64,000 nucleotides of DNA from Rhynchonema sp. JSB1_4 (taxonomy: Eukaryota > Nematoda > Chromadorea > Monhysterida > Xyalidae). Numbering within the stretch: position 1 is the stretch's first letter; each line of letters begins with the position of its first letter. The position numbers and the translations under genes are program-made. The stretch covers positions 115,559 through 179,558 of the forward strand of contig JASAMV010004796.1 in NCBI GenBank assembly GCA_030248065.1, in the 5' to 3' direction. The notes under the pieces are model-generated. The model was not told the DNA's origin and ran no database searches. It worked only from the letters and a program-made list of their open reading frames with translations. Below, in pieces: positions 37,701 to 51,016 of this stretch.

Positions 37701-40700
37701 GATACGAACGTCCGTCTGATTTTTTCAGGAGTTACGCGCGCTGGAAGAGAAGAAAAAACGCGAGGAGGCCGTTAAAGCGCAACGATTGGCTGCACCACAA
37801 CGCGCGTCGACATCCAAACAGAAACATCCGCCCGTCAATACTGGTACGGTTGGGGATTTGTGAGCAGTTTTTATCACCCACTTTATTGCAACAATAAATC
37901 ACATGGTGATTTACTTAAGCTGCCAGTTTCGATTTAGAAAAACTGCTGGTTCCAAACTGTCACTTTATCAGCCCGTTAGATCATGGCGTTAGTTTTTTAC
38001 GGCAAAAACTAATTTGTTTCCAGGTCGTACACGTGGTCGAGGGAAGGAGTCCAGTGAAGAAGAGGAGGAAGAATCTGAAGAAGAAGAGACTTCAAGAAGA
38101 ACATCAAGTGGACGGAGAAGCAGTGGGGCTGGTGGCAGACAGGCAGCACAACAGACAAAACCAAAGACTAAGGTGTGCGAGGGCTGATGGTGGGGGATGG
38201 CTGTAAGCATTTTATTCTGGATGTGCAGTAAGGCTGCTATGCCCTAAGGTGGATTTATTTGTCAATTTTCGTTGATTATTTTCTTGGTTTTGGAATTGAT
38301 GGAGCTTCGCAGAATTTGTGTCATTTTGCTGTATTATGCCAATTAGAAAAAAATTTGAGTCTTCACCAGGCACTGTTGCCGTTAACTGTGCTCTCAAACA
38401 GATTACCTGATGAGGTACAGGGTTTTTTCAAAATGGGTCAGTGGCCCATTCTTTGCTCACATTTGAAAAAAGTAGTGGCTCATTCTTGCTTAAGTACTGG
38501 CTCCTTGAGTTTCTAGTGGCTCATTTGCCAAAATCTTATGGGTTATTCAAAATTTTTAGTGGCCCAATAAGCTACCATTAGTGACAAAAAACCCTGCCTA
38601 ACAATAAGAAGCAACTTTTGCACCACCCAGTGTTAATAACCCTCATTGGACGCAGTGTCAACTGGCGTTAGGCCACGGTGCCCTTGTCATTTGACATCTG
38701 GAGCGATGAGGTAGATCATTGTTCGCTCATCTTACGACAACGATCTGAACCCCATCCTTGTTTTGTATTTGAGATCGCTTGTCCTCCCGTGAGCACAGTG
38801 CTGATATGTGACGGCGCGTACTAATTGTAAATGTTCACTGGTCGAAACATTAGGTACTTTGCCGTCGGATGATCTTTGGTGTGATCATAGTTAGTTTATT
38901 GCGTCGGCACCAACTCAATAAGACATAAATAAGAAGATTAAGTTAAAGAAGCATAATTACAAGACCGGGTGTGATCATAAGATCGTATTCGGTGACTTTC
39001 AAAAGTTTTGTTTTGACCATCGTTGCAGTTGTTTGTTGCGAGTTTGCGAGCAACTTTTACAATTCTTAGGGAAATTATCATTACAGTAAAGGTTGCTGGG
39101 GGGGGGCGATCGACCGTGATAACGGAAAGGTGCATTCCACCAACCAAACATGACTTTCTCAAACACGCACAGGCCGACCTGCGCAAAGCCAAGCTGGAAG
39201 CCGAGAAAAAGGAGCGTGAACGGCGCGAGGCTGAGCGAAAGAAGAAGGAGGATTTGCGACGACGCGAACTGGAGAAACGAAACAAACAGAAGGAGGCCGA
39301 AAGGAAGGCCAGGGAAAGACAGGCACAGGCTCGGCAGAAGAGGGCTGCTGTGGCGGATGAGGATGGTCGGTGGATGAGTTGAGGCTTATTCAAATGCAGT
39401 TGATGCGTGTTGTCCTGCACAGGCCTGTTATTTATGCCAGTGCCTCCGTTCATTTTGATTTCATGACTTTTCAAAAATAAATAAATTCACAGAAGAATCA
39501 GAAGAGGAGGAAGACGAAATCGACGTGGCCGAATTGAAGAAACGTGCGTCGTCCACTCGCGGCTCACCGAGGGCGGCCGTACAGAATGGACTGCCAAACA
39601 CACCCAGCAGTTCAGCGCATGGTACGTATGTGGTGGCCGGCGAATAGATTGTGGCATTTTCGTTGTTCCAGGAAATTATGAGCATCATGTACGTGCAATT
39701 CAACGAATAGATCACCATGATGAACGCGGACATGCCCAGAATTGTCCGACAGTAGTCTGCCTTACAAACGACTCGTCTGGCGTCAGGTCAGGGTGCCCTT
39801 ATCAGATGGGTCATGCGTCAGGAAGGCCAGATAATTGATGAGCACACTCAAAATGACTGTTTTATACGTATCTTGCTAAGTTGTGGAGGTGATTTGAGTT
39901 TGAGAAAGCACGTGTGATAGTTTTTGGTCAGTGCAGCTGAACAAGGGCTTGGAAAATGTGATGAATTGTGATAAATATTTTCATTTTCAGTACAATCTCC
40001 ACCTCGTTCCTCGAAACGTCAGTCAACCGCTTCGACCACAGCTTTAACCAATGGTAAACCATTTTGCCTTGGTTTGATTTTGTAACTTTTGACCTGTGCC
40101 AAAGTTGTGATAGGGACGATTTACCACACGTGTTTACCGCGCTCTATGGTTACAATATAGATGGACATCAATACAACAGTGAATTTACTGTACCAGGCGA
40201 AATCACAAGCGACGAACCAGCAACGAAAAAAGTCAAGAATCAATCACCAGCACAAAAACAACCAGCAGATGAGGGCAAAGCCGAGGCAATGGCTGACATA
40301 TTGCGCACAATGCTCAGACGATTCGTGCCGCCCGACTATAAAATGTCGAAGGATGATGTTAGTCGTTGTGATGTTGAATAGATTGTGTTGTTTTTATTTT
40401 ATTGCTATCGTTCGAACTCCATACATTTCGCCGCAGTAACGAAAATATACATTTTCGCCCACAACCACAGAAACAACATTGCGCAACTCAAGCATGAAAT
40501 GAAGTAACGTCATCAGTGTACTTTTTCACACAGTGTTGTTTTCTGATGTTGTTGGTGTAAACTGAATGTAACGACAAGTTTTATTGTAATACTCGTTTAA
40601 TTTTTTAGTTCAAGCCCATGACCATTCCACAACTCGAATCGTTCGACTACAATCATTTCGCTGCCGCTTGGCATGGCGCCATCCAGAAGGTTGCGTTTAA

Positions 40701-41013
40701 CTTCATTAGTATTACACTTTTGAATGTATGGTCAAATTTTCTTTTCTGCAGACGATCGGCGACAAAACGAATGAACTGCGAGTGGAGAACACCGAACTGC
40801 GTCATCAAGTCGAGTCGATTCAGCAACAGTTCAGTCTGTTGTCCGACAAAGCTGAGAAACTGACCGGCATTATACTCAGCGGAGATCTGAACGTTGGCTT
40901 CACTTGTTTCAATGGCGTTTTCTCTTCATTTAAATAGTTTGTCTCGCTTTTTTCAGTCTCTCAACCTCGAAGATCGAATGGAGGCCGCTATCCACAAATT
41001 GACCCGAAAGTGA
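31780..41013 (+). CDS. MORC2: MORC2-type GHKL ATPase with CW zinc finger
   Basis: MORC2 proteins are nuclear GHKL ATPases that dimerise on DNA and compact or silence chromatin. About 26 exons were traced, among them 31780-31850, 31955-32043, 33421-33490, 33614-33702, 33806-33915, 34657-34769, 35582-35755, 36098-36239, 36661-36761, 36933-37033, 37109-37196, 37275-37378, 39172-39364 and 40957-41013. The ATPase motifs are all present: [25 protein letters not shown] and [11 protein letters not shown]. Next come the S5/transducer region ([10 protein letters not shown]), an inserted coiled coil near 35582-35755 (ATPase coiled-coil arm), [18 protein letters not shown], and a CW domain near 37190-37380 (CIQCDKCLKWR...EWTC). 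Then follow a Lys/Glu-rich charged coiled coil (37730-39364), an acidic Ser patch and a final coiled coil ending at TGA 41011-41013. The start is supported by N-terminal similarity ([21 protein letters not shown]) to animal MORC2. An AATAAA lies at 41698. Confidence 0.95.
32443..32855. mobile_element. hAT-type element in MORC2 intron 2
   Basis: Ends are CAGTGGTGTAGCTACCC and CCAGCTACACCATTG. The 8-base duplication GGTAAGGC is exact (32435-32442 and 32856-32863). Inside are several spaced copies of GGGCGGCAACCTACCTACTG (near 32466, 32498, 32730, 32760 and 32790) and a palindrome CGCGCGCAGCGCGCG at about 32626. No transposase. It lies within other repeat sequence rich in ATTAATTGA-CCCC units (32290-32400 and 33010-33080), which may be an older element. 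Confidence 0.93.
33150..33350. repeat. Degraded relative of the GTGTAGTTCC hAT family
   Basis: GTAGTTCCCGGTCCGG near 33167 and the block AAGACCCAAATTCAGG to GGGGAAAAATTC (about 33259-33340) match sequence inside the hAT element at 57436-57798, with further copies of the block near 57832 and 63295. No ends or duplication were found, so this is a remnant. It lies in MORC2 intron 2 just upstream of the exon at 33421. Confidence 0.55.
33941..34187. mobile_element. hAT-type element in MORC2 intron
   Basis: Ends are CAGTGATGTGGTTGG and CCAACTACATCACTG. The 8-base duplication CTTTTTGA is exact (33933-33940 and 34188-34195). The interior has two CTAGCTTTCTT repeats. At 247 bases it is the shortest hAT here. 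It lies between the exons encoding [11 protein letters not shown] and [10 protein letters not shown]. Confidence 0.93.
35490..35525 (+). repeat. Copy 6 of dispersed 32-base block
   Basis: CACTGACGACGACCTGG, then GGTGCACCGCCCGTCTG; a four-base insertion relative to the common form. MORC2 intron upstream of the coiled-coil exon at 35582. Confidence 0.65.
36426..36628. mobile_element. Foldback MITE, GTAAAGGC family, copy B
   Basis: Ends are GTAAAGGCAAGCTACGCC and GGTGTAGTTTGCCTTTAC, with CGAGCCCGATTTCG inside both arms. It matches the EPG5-intron copy at 6527-6720 nearly base for base. It lies in a MORC2 intron with its right end about 32 bases upstream of the exon that starts at 36661. Confidence 0.88.
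38218..38600. mobile_element. CAGGGTTTTTT element in MORC2 intron (hAT-like ends)
   Basis: The best-bounded part is 38418-38596, with ends CAGGGTTTTTT and AAAAAACCCTG. The interior repeats GTGGCCCATT / GTGGCTCATT four or five times. No 8-base duplication is visible, so the hAT label rests on ends alone. Upstream, 38230-38250 resembles CTATGCCCTAAAGTGG found inside the TERT-intron hAT at about 28756. Confidence 0.55.
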
Positions 41014-41697
41014 TTTATGTGCATGTGCTGCTGACTAAGAATTGGATGCGCTTTTATTTTTCTACAGAATCTGTGGTTATCGATTACGATTTTCTTTGTG
41101 CGTTCTTCTCTTTCTTCAAGCGCTTTTGATCGTAGTTATGTTGTGGTCGGTCTATTGTACCAAAATAGTGGAAGTTTTTGGTAGCTTTTGCAAATCGGGT
41201 ATCATGAGAATTACGATAATGAAATGAGTGTAACATTCGTGTTTTATTTGTACCCAGCATTTCGTACTGATTTTTTTAGTTTTGTAGTTCTTATACGCTT
41301 CCGTAGTGCAGAAATGTGGAAAGCGGAATGAATGAATACGGTGGCAGTCGCGTGTTTGCAGTTTTTGGCGACATTTTTGTCCTGTTTTCGTCATAATTAC
41401 ATTTTCATGATTTTCGGATCAATTTGTCGCGTTGGTGTTTTCATATTTTTCGTTTTCAACCGGTTTCTTCGTCGTTCGAATTGGTCCATTATGGGCGAAC
41501 AAGAGAATTCTGATGGTTATTTAAAAGTAATTTAGGCTTCAAAATTGTCTTGTTTTCCCACATCTGTTGCGTGTGTGAATGCCGGTCTTCTAGCTGCTCT
41601 CGTTTTTGTTCTATCTCTCGTCCTCCTTTTACCAATTCAAATATCTTGTTTTTGTTGTTTCACGATTGTGTGCATGGTCTGGTGAGCATGTGTGAAG

Positions 41698-41703
41698 AAT
41701 AAA
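41698..41703 (+). promoter_or_regulatory. Polyadenylation signal AATAAA, likely MORC2
   Basis: First strong AATAAA downstream of the MORC2 stop, 685 bases away and before the convergent DIMT1 stop at 41870. Confidence 0.45.
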
Positions 41704-41869
41704 CGCATGGTATAAAGACAAGACATTGGCATTTATCTCCAGCAGAAGAATAACAATTGCAGCTTTTCATGATAAAAATAAGTCTTTGACCTTGTATCAG
41801 GCGAAGTGTATGCCTTCTTTGTTGAATGCCAACAACAGCCTAAAAGAAGAACGTAAATTATTTGTGCCG

Positions 41870-44057
<2,188 letters not shown>

Positions 44058-45650
44058 AAAGATCAAGAACGATGATTTTTAGATGAGAATCGATATCAGG
44101 GAAATTTCCTAAAATTTTCACAAACTCGCACTCAAGCTTTCGCATGATTTTATTGAGTATTAGTATAATGAAAGAAAAAATATACAAAAGACTCGTTGCA
44201 ATTCTTTAAAGATGTGTCTTTATGGCGCGCGAAGCACGCGATTTTTTTACATTTCAAAGTGTATCACCCGAGTCAACCAACGCACGTGACAATGAAATGA
44301 ATGCGTATTTTCGGAAAAACGGTTTTTATGTTTCCGGAAAAGAAACTGTTTTTTTTAAATAAATTACCAGTTCTTCAGGAATTCCGAACTAAAAAACGCT
44401 CATTTTTGAGCAATTGCTTTTTGCGTATGGTTTGTTGGTCCCCGCCTGCGTGTTTCAGGCGCGAGAAAGGATCGCCTTCACCCAGAGGTCGCATCGCAAT
44501 CGGGCCGGGCCGGGCCGAGCAAGCTTCTGAAGTGACTTATTTTGCTGAAAAAGTACGGACTTTTTGTCAAAAACACTAAGATTTCTGACGCATTCGGCAA
44601 GTAAGTGATCAGCATTGTCTATCTGGATCTGACGACTTTTTCATGGAAAACAATAAATTTTCTGTCAATCAAAAAACAGATTAAAAAAATCGCAAAAATT
44701 ATGACAAAAATTGGGTTAAAATCTGAGCCAAAAATTCGGGCCGGGCCGGAGATTTGGAGGCTCAGGCCGCGCCGGCCAAACCTGACCCGGCCTGATTGCG
44801 ACCTCTGCTTTGAGCTGGTTTGGGCCATTTTTTAAAAGATTTTGTAACAAGGTTCGAGCCCTCAAGAAAATTTTTCGCCATTTTCAGACGACCAACACAC
44901 ATTTTCTCGGAAAAACAAATGACCGGTATTGCGGGTAAAACGGTTGGGTCACTATATAAGGTAAAAAACATAAACATTAAACAACTCTGAATTATTCTGA
45001 AAAATTAAAATTGTCGATTGCTCCCAGCCTGGAACTGTGAATACCCACAGATCATTGTGCGCAGTGAACCTGCCAGATCAGGGTTCGCCCCACCACCGCA
45101 GTGTGCAGGATGTGTCTGATCACGCGACGCCGGTGTGTAACTGGCCACCTTGGCATGGCACGGAGAGACTCAGTTGAACGTTGACTGTTTTTGGTATTCA
45201 ATAGTACAACTGACGGCACAAGTGCTGTGTTGCATTTTGTGTGTTGACGTGTACAGGCACGTTGTGCACGATCTAATGCTGCTCGGCTCACCCCCACCCC
45301 ACCACCACAAGGCAATGAGTTCTGTTGACAAATGGGACAGCATGTCCCATATCCTGTGACACGACATATTTCTGTCACATCTTCATTCCTTTCTAAACAA
45401 AAACAATTTTTGAACGGTGAAGCCAGGAGATTATGACCCCAGGGAATGAAGGGGGTCATAATCGGTTTAATCTGCTCAAATCAACCTCTGCTGAAATCAA
45501 CCTTGCTGCTTGCTCGCAGCATAATTTCCTTTCAATTTGAGGGATCCTGCGTCGCGCCAACCCTTTGTGGCTGCCTGCTTTCCGCCAAAAAAACTGTTTG
45601 ATAACATGCAATATTTTGATCGATAAAAAAGTTTTGTTTCAAATCGATTG
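44058..45650. other. Repeat-rich intergenic region
   Basis: The part from about 44300 to 44945 shares blocks in order with 55840-56420: AAACGGTTTTT, AAATTACCAGT..TTCAGGAATTCCGAA, AAAATTTTTCGCCATTTT and ACCGGTA. It is therefore a copy of one repeat family, ends not resolved. It also has GGGCCGGGCCG subrepeats near 44500 and 44740. No gene is supported in 44950-45650. Confidence 0.5.
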
Positions 45651-45659
45651 AGCCGCAGT

Positions 45660-46900
45660 CAAAAGAACAACGTGCAGGTACAGTTGGCGTCAAGGCAAGT
45701 TTACGAGCTGTGGGAGATAAAGTGCAAACTTTTGGCAGGCAATTTAACCATCGACTTCGATCAGAGCAAACACCCACTTGGCCTTCGGGTTTATGTGATG
45801 CCGGCCTAGAATGAAGAAGGTCAGTAAAAGGTAAAACTGTCACCACACTCTGCACTTGCTAACATAAGCAACGTGATCCATATTTTGCTGCAGATGATAT
45901 TTCACCAGCCGCTATCCAGGCACAGGACAACATGCAATCAAACAATGTACTATTACTAACTGGATAACGCGAACCTGATTGAGCAAGGAGAGTTCTTGTT
46001 TTTATCATTGCTGTGCGTGAATGGCATTTGTTTTGTGCCACATACTTTTAGCCCACTACTCATAAATACACTAACGTTCCCCTTATTTTTTCAAATTGCC
46101 GCCAAGCTTCTGTCTGAGTATGACGATCCTCAACGATTTACTGTCATGGATGAGAACGATGTTCAACGGATGTAAGGTTTCTTTTTCGTTTTTCGTCAAC
46201 ATGATGAAATATCATGCACTGCCGAAATGCCCATCAATGATTCCAGTTTCCCGGTTCTACTTTCTACTGTTCGCTCCCTGATCCTTCACGACTACTATAC
46301 AGCGATCAAATCATTGTGATGAATACTCAGGATTGAGGTTTGTCGTCTTTGTTTCTCCGTTTGTTATCATGCCCTTCGTGGTGATGATCGAGTTTATACC
46401 AACAGGTCGCGATCATTTCAGATTATGGCCGTGCCTGCTCCAGGTCCAGTGACTAGTGACATGCATAACAACCGTTTTGCTAGACGCGTGATAATGTTTC
46501 ACATTGAGCCGGTCGTTTGCCGATCTGTGATCCATTCTGTTATCAATTTGTAAGCTTTTGGCATTTCTGGGGTGTTTTGGTTGGTCGGATCTTTTTAGCG
46601 TCACATCGAAAGTGGACACGTTTTTGACGAAACATCACTCTGCATTTTTTATGAAGCAACCAAATCTTTCAGCTTCGGTCCATTTGTTGGCTAACTGATT
46701 CAATTGTCTTCCGTCGCTGTTCGGCATTCAAGTCTCCCATGCACAACGGTCGGCTGAGCGAGTTTCTGGTTCGGCTTGTCCTAAATTTCAAAGACTTTCT
46801 GAAGCAAATTGTCAACTTGCAGGTGCGCGCGTTCGCTCATACAGTACGTTATTTCGACTGTTCCCCGTCGTGTTACACTTTTCACATGTAACATTCATAA
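45660..46900 (+). CDS. Weak exon-like series, unidentified
   Basis: Short open stretches are bounded by plausible acceptors and donors: about 45676-45800 (QVYELWEIKCKLLAG), 46105-46172 (KLLSEYDDPQRFTVMDEND), 46599-46695 (KVDTFLTKHHSAFFMKQ) and 46732-46820 (MHNGRLSEFLVRLVLNFKDF). They read like helical protein but I could not join them into one frame and recognise no family. They may be a real divergent gene or a decayed one. Confidence 0.25.
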
Positions 46901-47039
46901 TGTTTCGGTGACCATGCTTATTTGTGAAAATTTCACACACAGCACAATGTTTTCGTTTTATTTATGTTTTCTATGTGGTTTTGATATTATTCTTTACTAA
47001 ACTTTTTCGAGTTTCATTTCGTGTGTTGTTTTGCTTGTT

Positions 47040-47200
47040 TCGAAGTCTTTCTAGATGATTTTTCTGGGTCCCCGGGTTTTTTTTGGGTGGGACCTTTGGG
47101 GTTTTGGGTTTTTTGGGTCCCTTGCTTTGGGTTTTTGGATCCCGGGTTTTTGCGTGGATTTTTTGGGCCCGTGGGTTTTTGGATGGGTCCTTCGTTTTTG
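47040..47200. repeat. Degenerate T(n)GGG tract
   Basis: About 160 bases consist largely of T runs of 2-8 followed by GGG, on one strand, with TCCC interruptions (for example GGGTTTTTTGGG and TTTTGGGGTTTTGGG). The long frames across it on both strands are low-complexity readings of the tract and are not called genes. Confidence 0.7.
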
Positions 47201-47429
47201 CGCATTCTTATGTTTGTTCTCCATTTTTAAATTTTACTTATTATCTTTTTTTTCTGTGCAATTGTTATTGAATATGTGCTGTGTGTACTTTTTGTGTCAC
47301 GTTCCATTCCATAAACGCAATCCAATGTGAAATAAAATCACTGCAGTGAGATCATTTCTGAACTTGAATCGCAAGGAAACGTTGCAGCCACACACTCTAG
47401 CCGAAAAGTGTTACGTCTAACGAGTGGCC

Positions 47430-48311
47430 TCACAGTTCACATATGAAGTTGTGAAACTTCAGGTCACAATTAGCATTCTTGACTCCAAATCTCGGTCCAC
47501 TCAATGACTGTCGTCCGTACAAAAACCCACATCCACCGTAAAGGGCACTGTCGCGTTTGGGATATGAAGGCAGCCACGGGACATTGCCTGATCCAGCAGG
47601 GTGACTGATCGAACCAGCGTCAGACATCATCCAGTACCACTGAATGGCGCTCGATTGGGAATTAGGGAATCCGAAACCGGATGACGACAAATGACGCACT
47701 TTGCGCAGGCCGATCCAGTAGCGACGCTGCAAGGCTGGACTGGTCGTGAACTGCAGCTTTTGAATATTGATGCGCCGTGCGCATGGAAAATAACTTTCAT
47801 GCACGCATGTCTTGCCATCGGCTTTAACCAAAAATTTAATTAAAGTTGGTAATCGAATAGGATCTGACCAGTGAACACGACGTATAATGCATGCGGGTAC
47901 ATACCAAAAGAATATTCCTTGTGACCTCCGCAAATCGCGTGAAATGTATTTTAATATCATGAATGCCAAGAACTCCCGCGACCGAATCACATCCAACCCG
48001 ATCACCAGTTCTGAATGGCCGAAATGTATTCGAAGCAATCGACGCTCGCAAAATGCACATTGGAACCAAGTTCTAACCCCACCCCCAACCGGTTGTAGTC
48101 CCGGGTCCAGCCAACGTCTAATTGCCGCCAACGTCTGCCCATCTTCCACATGCGCCAATCGACCCCCAAATCGACGTTCACACTCGGCCAGCGCTCCGTG
48201 CCAACTCAGTCGGTGCTCGATCAGAACGAAACAACGTTGATGATTGATTTCCAATGATTTCAGGCGTCTGGTTCGTTGTTCGCACGATGAAGCTGTGTGA
48301 TGATAAATCAA
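47430..48311 (-). CDS. C-type lectin domain protein (minus strand)
   Basis: C-type lectin-like domains bind sugars or proteins, usually outside the cell. The N-terminal half (about 48311-48085) has RCFVLIEHRLSWHGALAECE and GGRLAHVEDGQTLAAIRRWL. The C-terminal half (about 47820-47430) has YWIGLRKVRHLS, a Trp-rich segment, NVPWLPSYPKRD and NFICEL before the stop. The middle, about 47825-48080, does not look like lectin and is probably an intron with donor near GGGTTAGAAC and acceptor near TTAAAG, even though the frame happens to stay open. A signal-peptide exon upstream is likely but was not identified. The lectins at 52650-54401 share the FNGRLAHVEG / RRLAHVED pattern. Confidence 0.8.
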   Translation of the reverse strand: MIYHHTASSCEQRTRRLKSLEINHQRCFVLIEHRLSWHGALAECERRFGGRLAHVEDGQTLAAIRRWLDPGLQPVGGGVRTWFQCAFCERRLLRIHFGHSELVIGLDVIRSREFLAFMILKYISRDLRRSQGIFFWYVPACIIRRVHWSDPIRLPTLIKFLVKADGKTCVHESYFPCARRINIQKLQFTTSPALQRRYWIGLRKVRHLSSSGFGFPNSQSSAIQWYWMMSDAGSISHPAGSGNVPWLPSYPKRDSALYGGCGFLYGRQSLSGPRFGVKNANCDLKFHNFICEL

Positions 48312-48596
48312 AGGGCAAACATTCGAAATTTATATATGCAATCTTGGACCGTATCAATCAGTATTAAACATGATCGGATCCTTATCATATGACTTTTACG
48401 ATTTCGTGTTTCGGGATTTGCTAGTGCCACTTTCCCTCCAACAGCCTTTGAAAAAGTCCAAGAAATCGTTCCGTTCAGACAGTAGATTTCCGAAAACTAA
48501 CACAAAAATACGTGCGCACGACATGGCCGAAATGGGAAAAATTCATTCAAAAGTTCGTGCACCCACCTACCTAGATTGGCGAATGTAGGCGCAGCA

Positions 48597-49096
48597 ATGC
48601 GTGACCTGACGCGGAGCTGTGACCGATCTCGTGGCGCACGTGTGGTGAATGGACGTTGGATGCTCTTGATTGTGGTCATCGGGCTGGGTGAGTATGCTGG
48701 CGGTCGGGTTCGGCCTGAATATTAGGCGCCAAATTCTGCATTCTATTTTCTACACCCGGATCTTTTCGAACTATTTTTAGACTCGATCCGGCATCGAAAA
48801 CCAAGTCTACATCACAGACAACGGGTGCACCAGGTCATCGTCAGTGCAGAACCATCACGTGGTAACCGAACGTGTTTGCTGTCGTGTACTGATGGTGGTT
48901 GATTTCGTTGTTGGCTCGTCCGTCTTAGCACCGGTCGACGTTGGAATCGTCGGATATGGTGTTGTTTTTGTCAGTCCTAAACGGAGTCTATGAATACAAA
49001 CATATCTTGCAGGGTATTGTCGATATTAAAGATCTCAACTTGAATCCATTTGAACGACCGTGTAAACCGCCAAGTGATTGGCACTGTGTTTACTAG
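48597..49096 (+). CDS. Small putative secreted peptide gene
   Basis: The first exon (48597-48687) encodes a start followed by a hydrophobic segment (WMLLIVVIGL) and a perfect donor GGTGAGT. Later stretches, about 48781-48827, 48928-48974 and 49014-49096, encode a Ser/Thr-rich part and a tail NLNPFERPCKPPSDWHCVY with two Cys before TAG. The last three join in frame, but the first exon joins the second out of phase by one base, so either a splice site is misassigned or the gene is broken. A copy of the dispersed 32-base block covers the donor of exon 2. No family recognised. Confidence 0.4.
48815..48846 (-). repeat. Copy 7 of dispersed 32-base block
   Basis: On the minus strand: CACTGACGATGACCTGGTGC, then ACCCGTTGTCTG. 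It overlaps the proposed donor of the small peptide gene. Confidence 0.65.
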
Positions 49097-49134
49097 TGAG
49101 TAGATTGAGCCAAAGTTCGCATTGGCGGTTGAAT

Positions 49135-50703
49135 TCACGACATAAAGGCAGTCTGCCTTAGGCCTGAATCAAATGAGAAACTCGAACCTCGACATTTATA
49201 CAGCCTGTTGATTCGTTCCACATCCTTTTCACTTAAGTGACTCTCATGTCCGATCACCACTCCGTTTGTGTCCCGCAGAGCTTTCATTGTGAACTTGAAC
49301 TGGTCAATTGCGTTGGCTTAAAATTGTGAATTGGCTGGGGCATAGGAGCCTCAATACCAAGAAAAAATACATAAAAAAAGGAATACAGAATCAAAGACCC
49401 TGACCGTCGAGTGGATAGTGCATCAACGAATCATAGTCGTATTCGATACCGAGTGTGGTCACATCCGTCTGGCCTACTTTCTCGTACATCGGTCGCCATC
49501 TCTTCTAAAAAACAGAAGTTTTTATTTCTATCCTAAGTTATTGTCGTTACTTCAGGTGATGCGCCGAGCCTGAATGTTGTCCATATTGACAGCGAGCCAG
49601 TTGTCTCTGTCCGGTCTGCAGTGTTCGTGCCAGAATCCCATTGTGTGCATGATTTCGTGTGCGATACGCCATTTGTGGAATGGGGCCTGCGACTCGTGCA
49701 CACACGGCGCGCCCAAATGGATTGTCTGGAACGTTTCATGTAATCATGAACAATTCATGTTCCGGGCTGAAACTTGACCGTTACTACACTTGCTTACACA
49801 CTGTAGCAGGACCGAAGCGATAACCAAATTTGATATGTCTCACAATGCAATATCTTGCGGTGAATCCAGTGACGGCTGCAGTTGCAGTCCCCCTAGACCC
49901 ACATAAGTTTTGGACTGCTGGGTGTTGGAACGCATGGGTTGTTGATTTGCACTTTTATTCTGCTTCATGAAAATTTTAATTCCGCGATGCCCATCACATA
50001 TTATTACCACTCAGAGACTGAAGATGAGATCAACAGTATATACCACCTGGCGACTCTTCTGTATCCGGCCAAGTTCGGAACTGCAGCTGAAATGAAAAAT
50101 CTAATCTTGATCGTGAAATTTCTGAAAGTCAGGCAAAGATTTTGCATAACCTCAAATTGGCTGTTACAACGAAGATGGCACAATGTGGATCTGTTGGTTG
50201 ACACAATTGGAATCGAAAACATGTCTCGGATTCGATTTCGCCCATCGCCGATTCGATCAGTTGCGTGATGCGAATGCGATCCGATTGGGATCTAATAAAT
50301 TGACAGGACATCATAAATTCTGCACTAAAGGGTGTGCGTGTATGGAAGTGTACCCTCTTCATTGAGACTTTTTAACCCCTCAATCAGTGAATGTTTTGGA
50401 ACGCTATTTCGCTCCCAAGCCCCAAGTCCACCGTTAACTTCGGCCACCCAGTGATAGGAAAAAATTGTGTATCTGCCAATCATGTCACTGTAAAGAGAGA
50501 GGCTTGTACACACGGCACCAATATTCCAACACCAACTTACTGGACAACGACAAACTCGATCTGATATGGCATGACAGCACCCACCCATCGACTCGACGGA
50601 CTGCGACTGGCTCCGGCTGGTCGACTCGCATCGTCCGTGGCCACAATCGACAAAAGGCGATCGGTCAGGTTGCCGTAGAAGGACGACGGGAACTCTTCTG
50701 AAT
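49135..50703 (-). CDS. Astacin-family metalloprotease, 5' end unresolved
   Basis: Astacins are secreted or membrane-bound zinc endopeptidases. On the minus strand the first recognised exon (50703-50540) has EEFPSSFYGNLTDRLL and WVGAVMPYQIEFVV, the start of the mature catalytic domain. Then follow about 50320-50160 (RITQLIESAMGEIESETCF), a YVGLGGLQ-like piece near 49900, and about 49732-49556 with the zinc site HEIMHTMGFWHEHCRPDRDN. Next are about 49503-49400 with the Met-turn YDYDSLMHYP, and 49320-49135 with FTMKALRDTNGVVIG and NRLYKC. The zinc ligands, catalytic Glu and Met-turn are all intact. A short tail after YKC ends at TGA. A signal peptide and pro-domain exon were not identified; the open frame starting at 50780 abuts a foldback element, so that start is doubtful. 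It is convergent with the small peptide gene, stops 40 bases apart. Confidence 0.9.
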
Positions 50704-50783
50704 TGATCAATCAATAAGTGAATTGCACACTCAATTGATAATCTGCCAGGAGTGTCACTTGCAGCAGGTAAACGAGCCATTTT

Positions 50784-51016
50784 CTATGGGTGATATTTTC
50801 GAAACGGTGTAAAGGTCAGTTGGTGTAAAGGTCGGTGGAAAGCTCGGTTGACAGCTCAGTGTGATAGACCTCGGTGTAAACTTGAAACATCCCACGTTAA
50901 TAACAGGCAATGTTTCATGTTTACACCGAGCTACGCCGACCGAGCTTTCGACCGAACTTTACACTGACCTTTACGCCCAACTGACCTTTACACCGTTTCG
51001 AAAATTCCACCCTATG
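50784..51016. mobile_element. Foldback element with GTGTAAAGGTC subrepeats
   Basis: Arms of about 105-115 bases: CTATGGGTGATATTTTCG and the complement ending at 51016. Each arm carries two or three copies of GTGTAAAGGTC(A/G) and an AAGCTCGGT unit. It lies directly upstream of the first recognised astacin exon on that gene's strand. Confidence 0.8.

Noticed and set aside
45052..45459. 135-residue open frame on the minus strand
   Set aside because: No recognisable domain, no splice signals that extend it, and composition like the surrounding repeat-rich DNA.
47014..47330. Long open frames on both strands (Pro/Gly/Lys-rich or Phe/Gly-rich)
   Set aside because: They are readings of the low-complexity T(n)GGG tract in several frames at once, with no splice context or known motif.
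49139..49160. Short palindrome TAAAGGCAGTCTGCCTTA at the astacin 3' end as a minimal GTAAAGGC MITE
   Set aside because: Only about 18 bases; could be chance or an excision footprint, and nothing else of the family is present.
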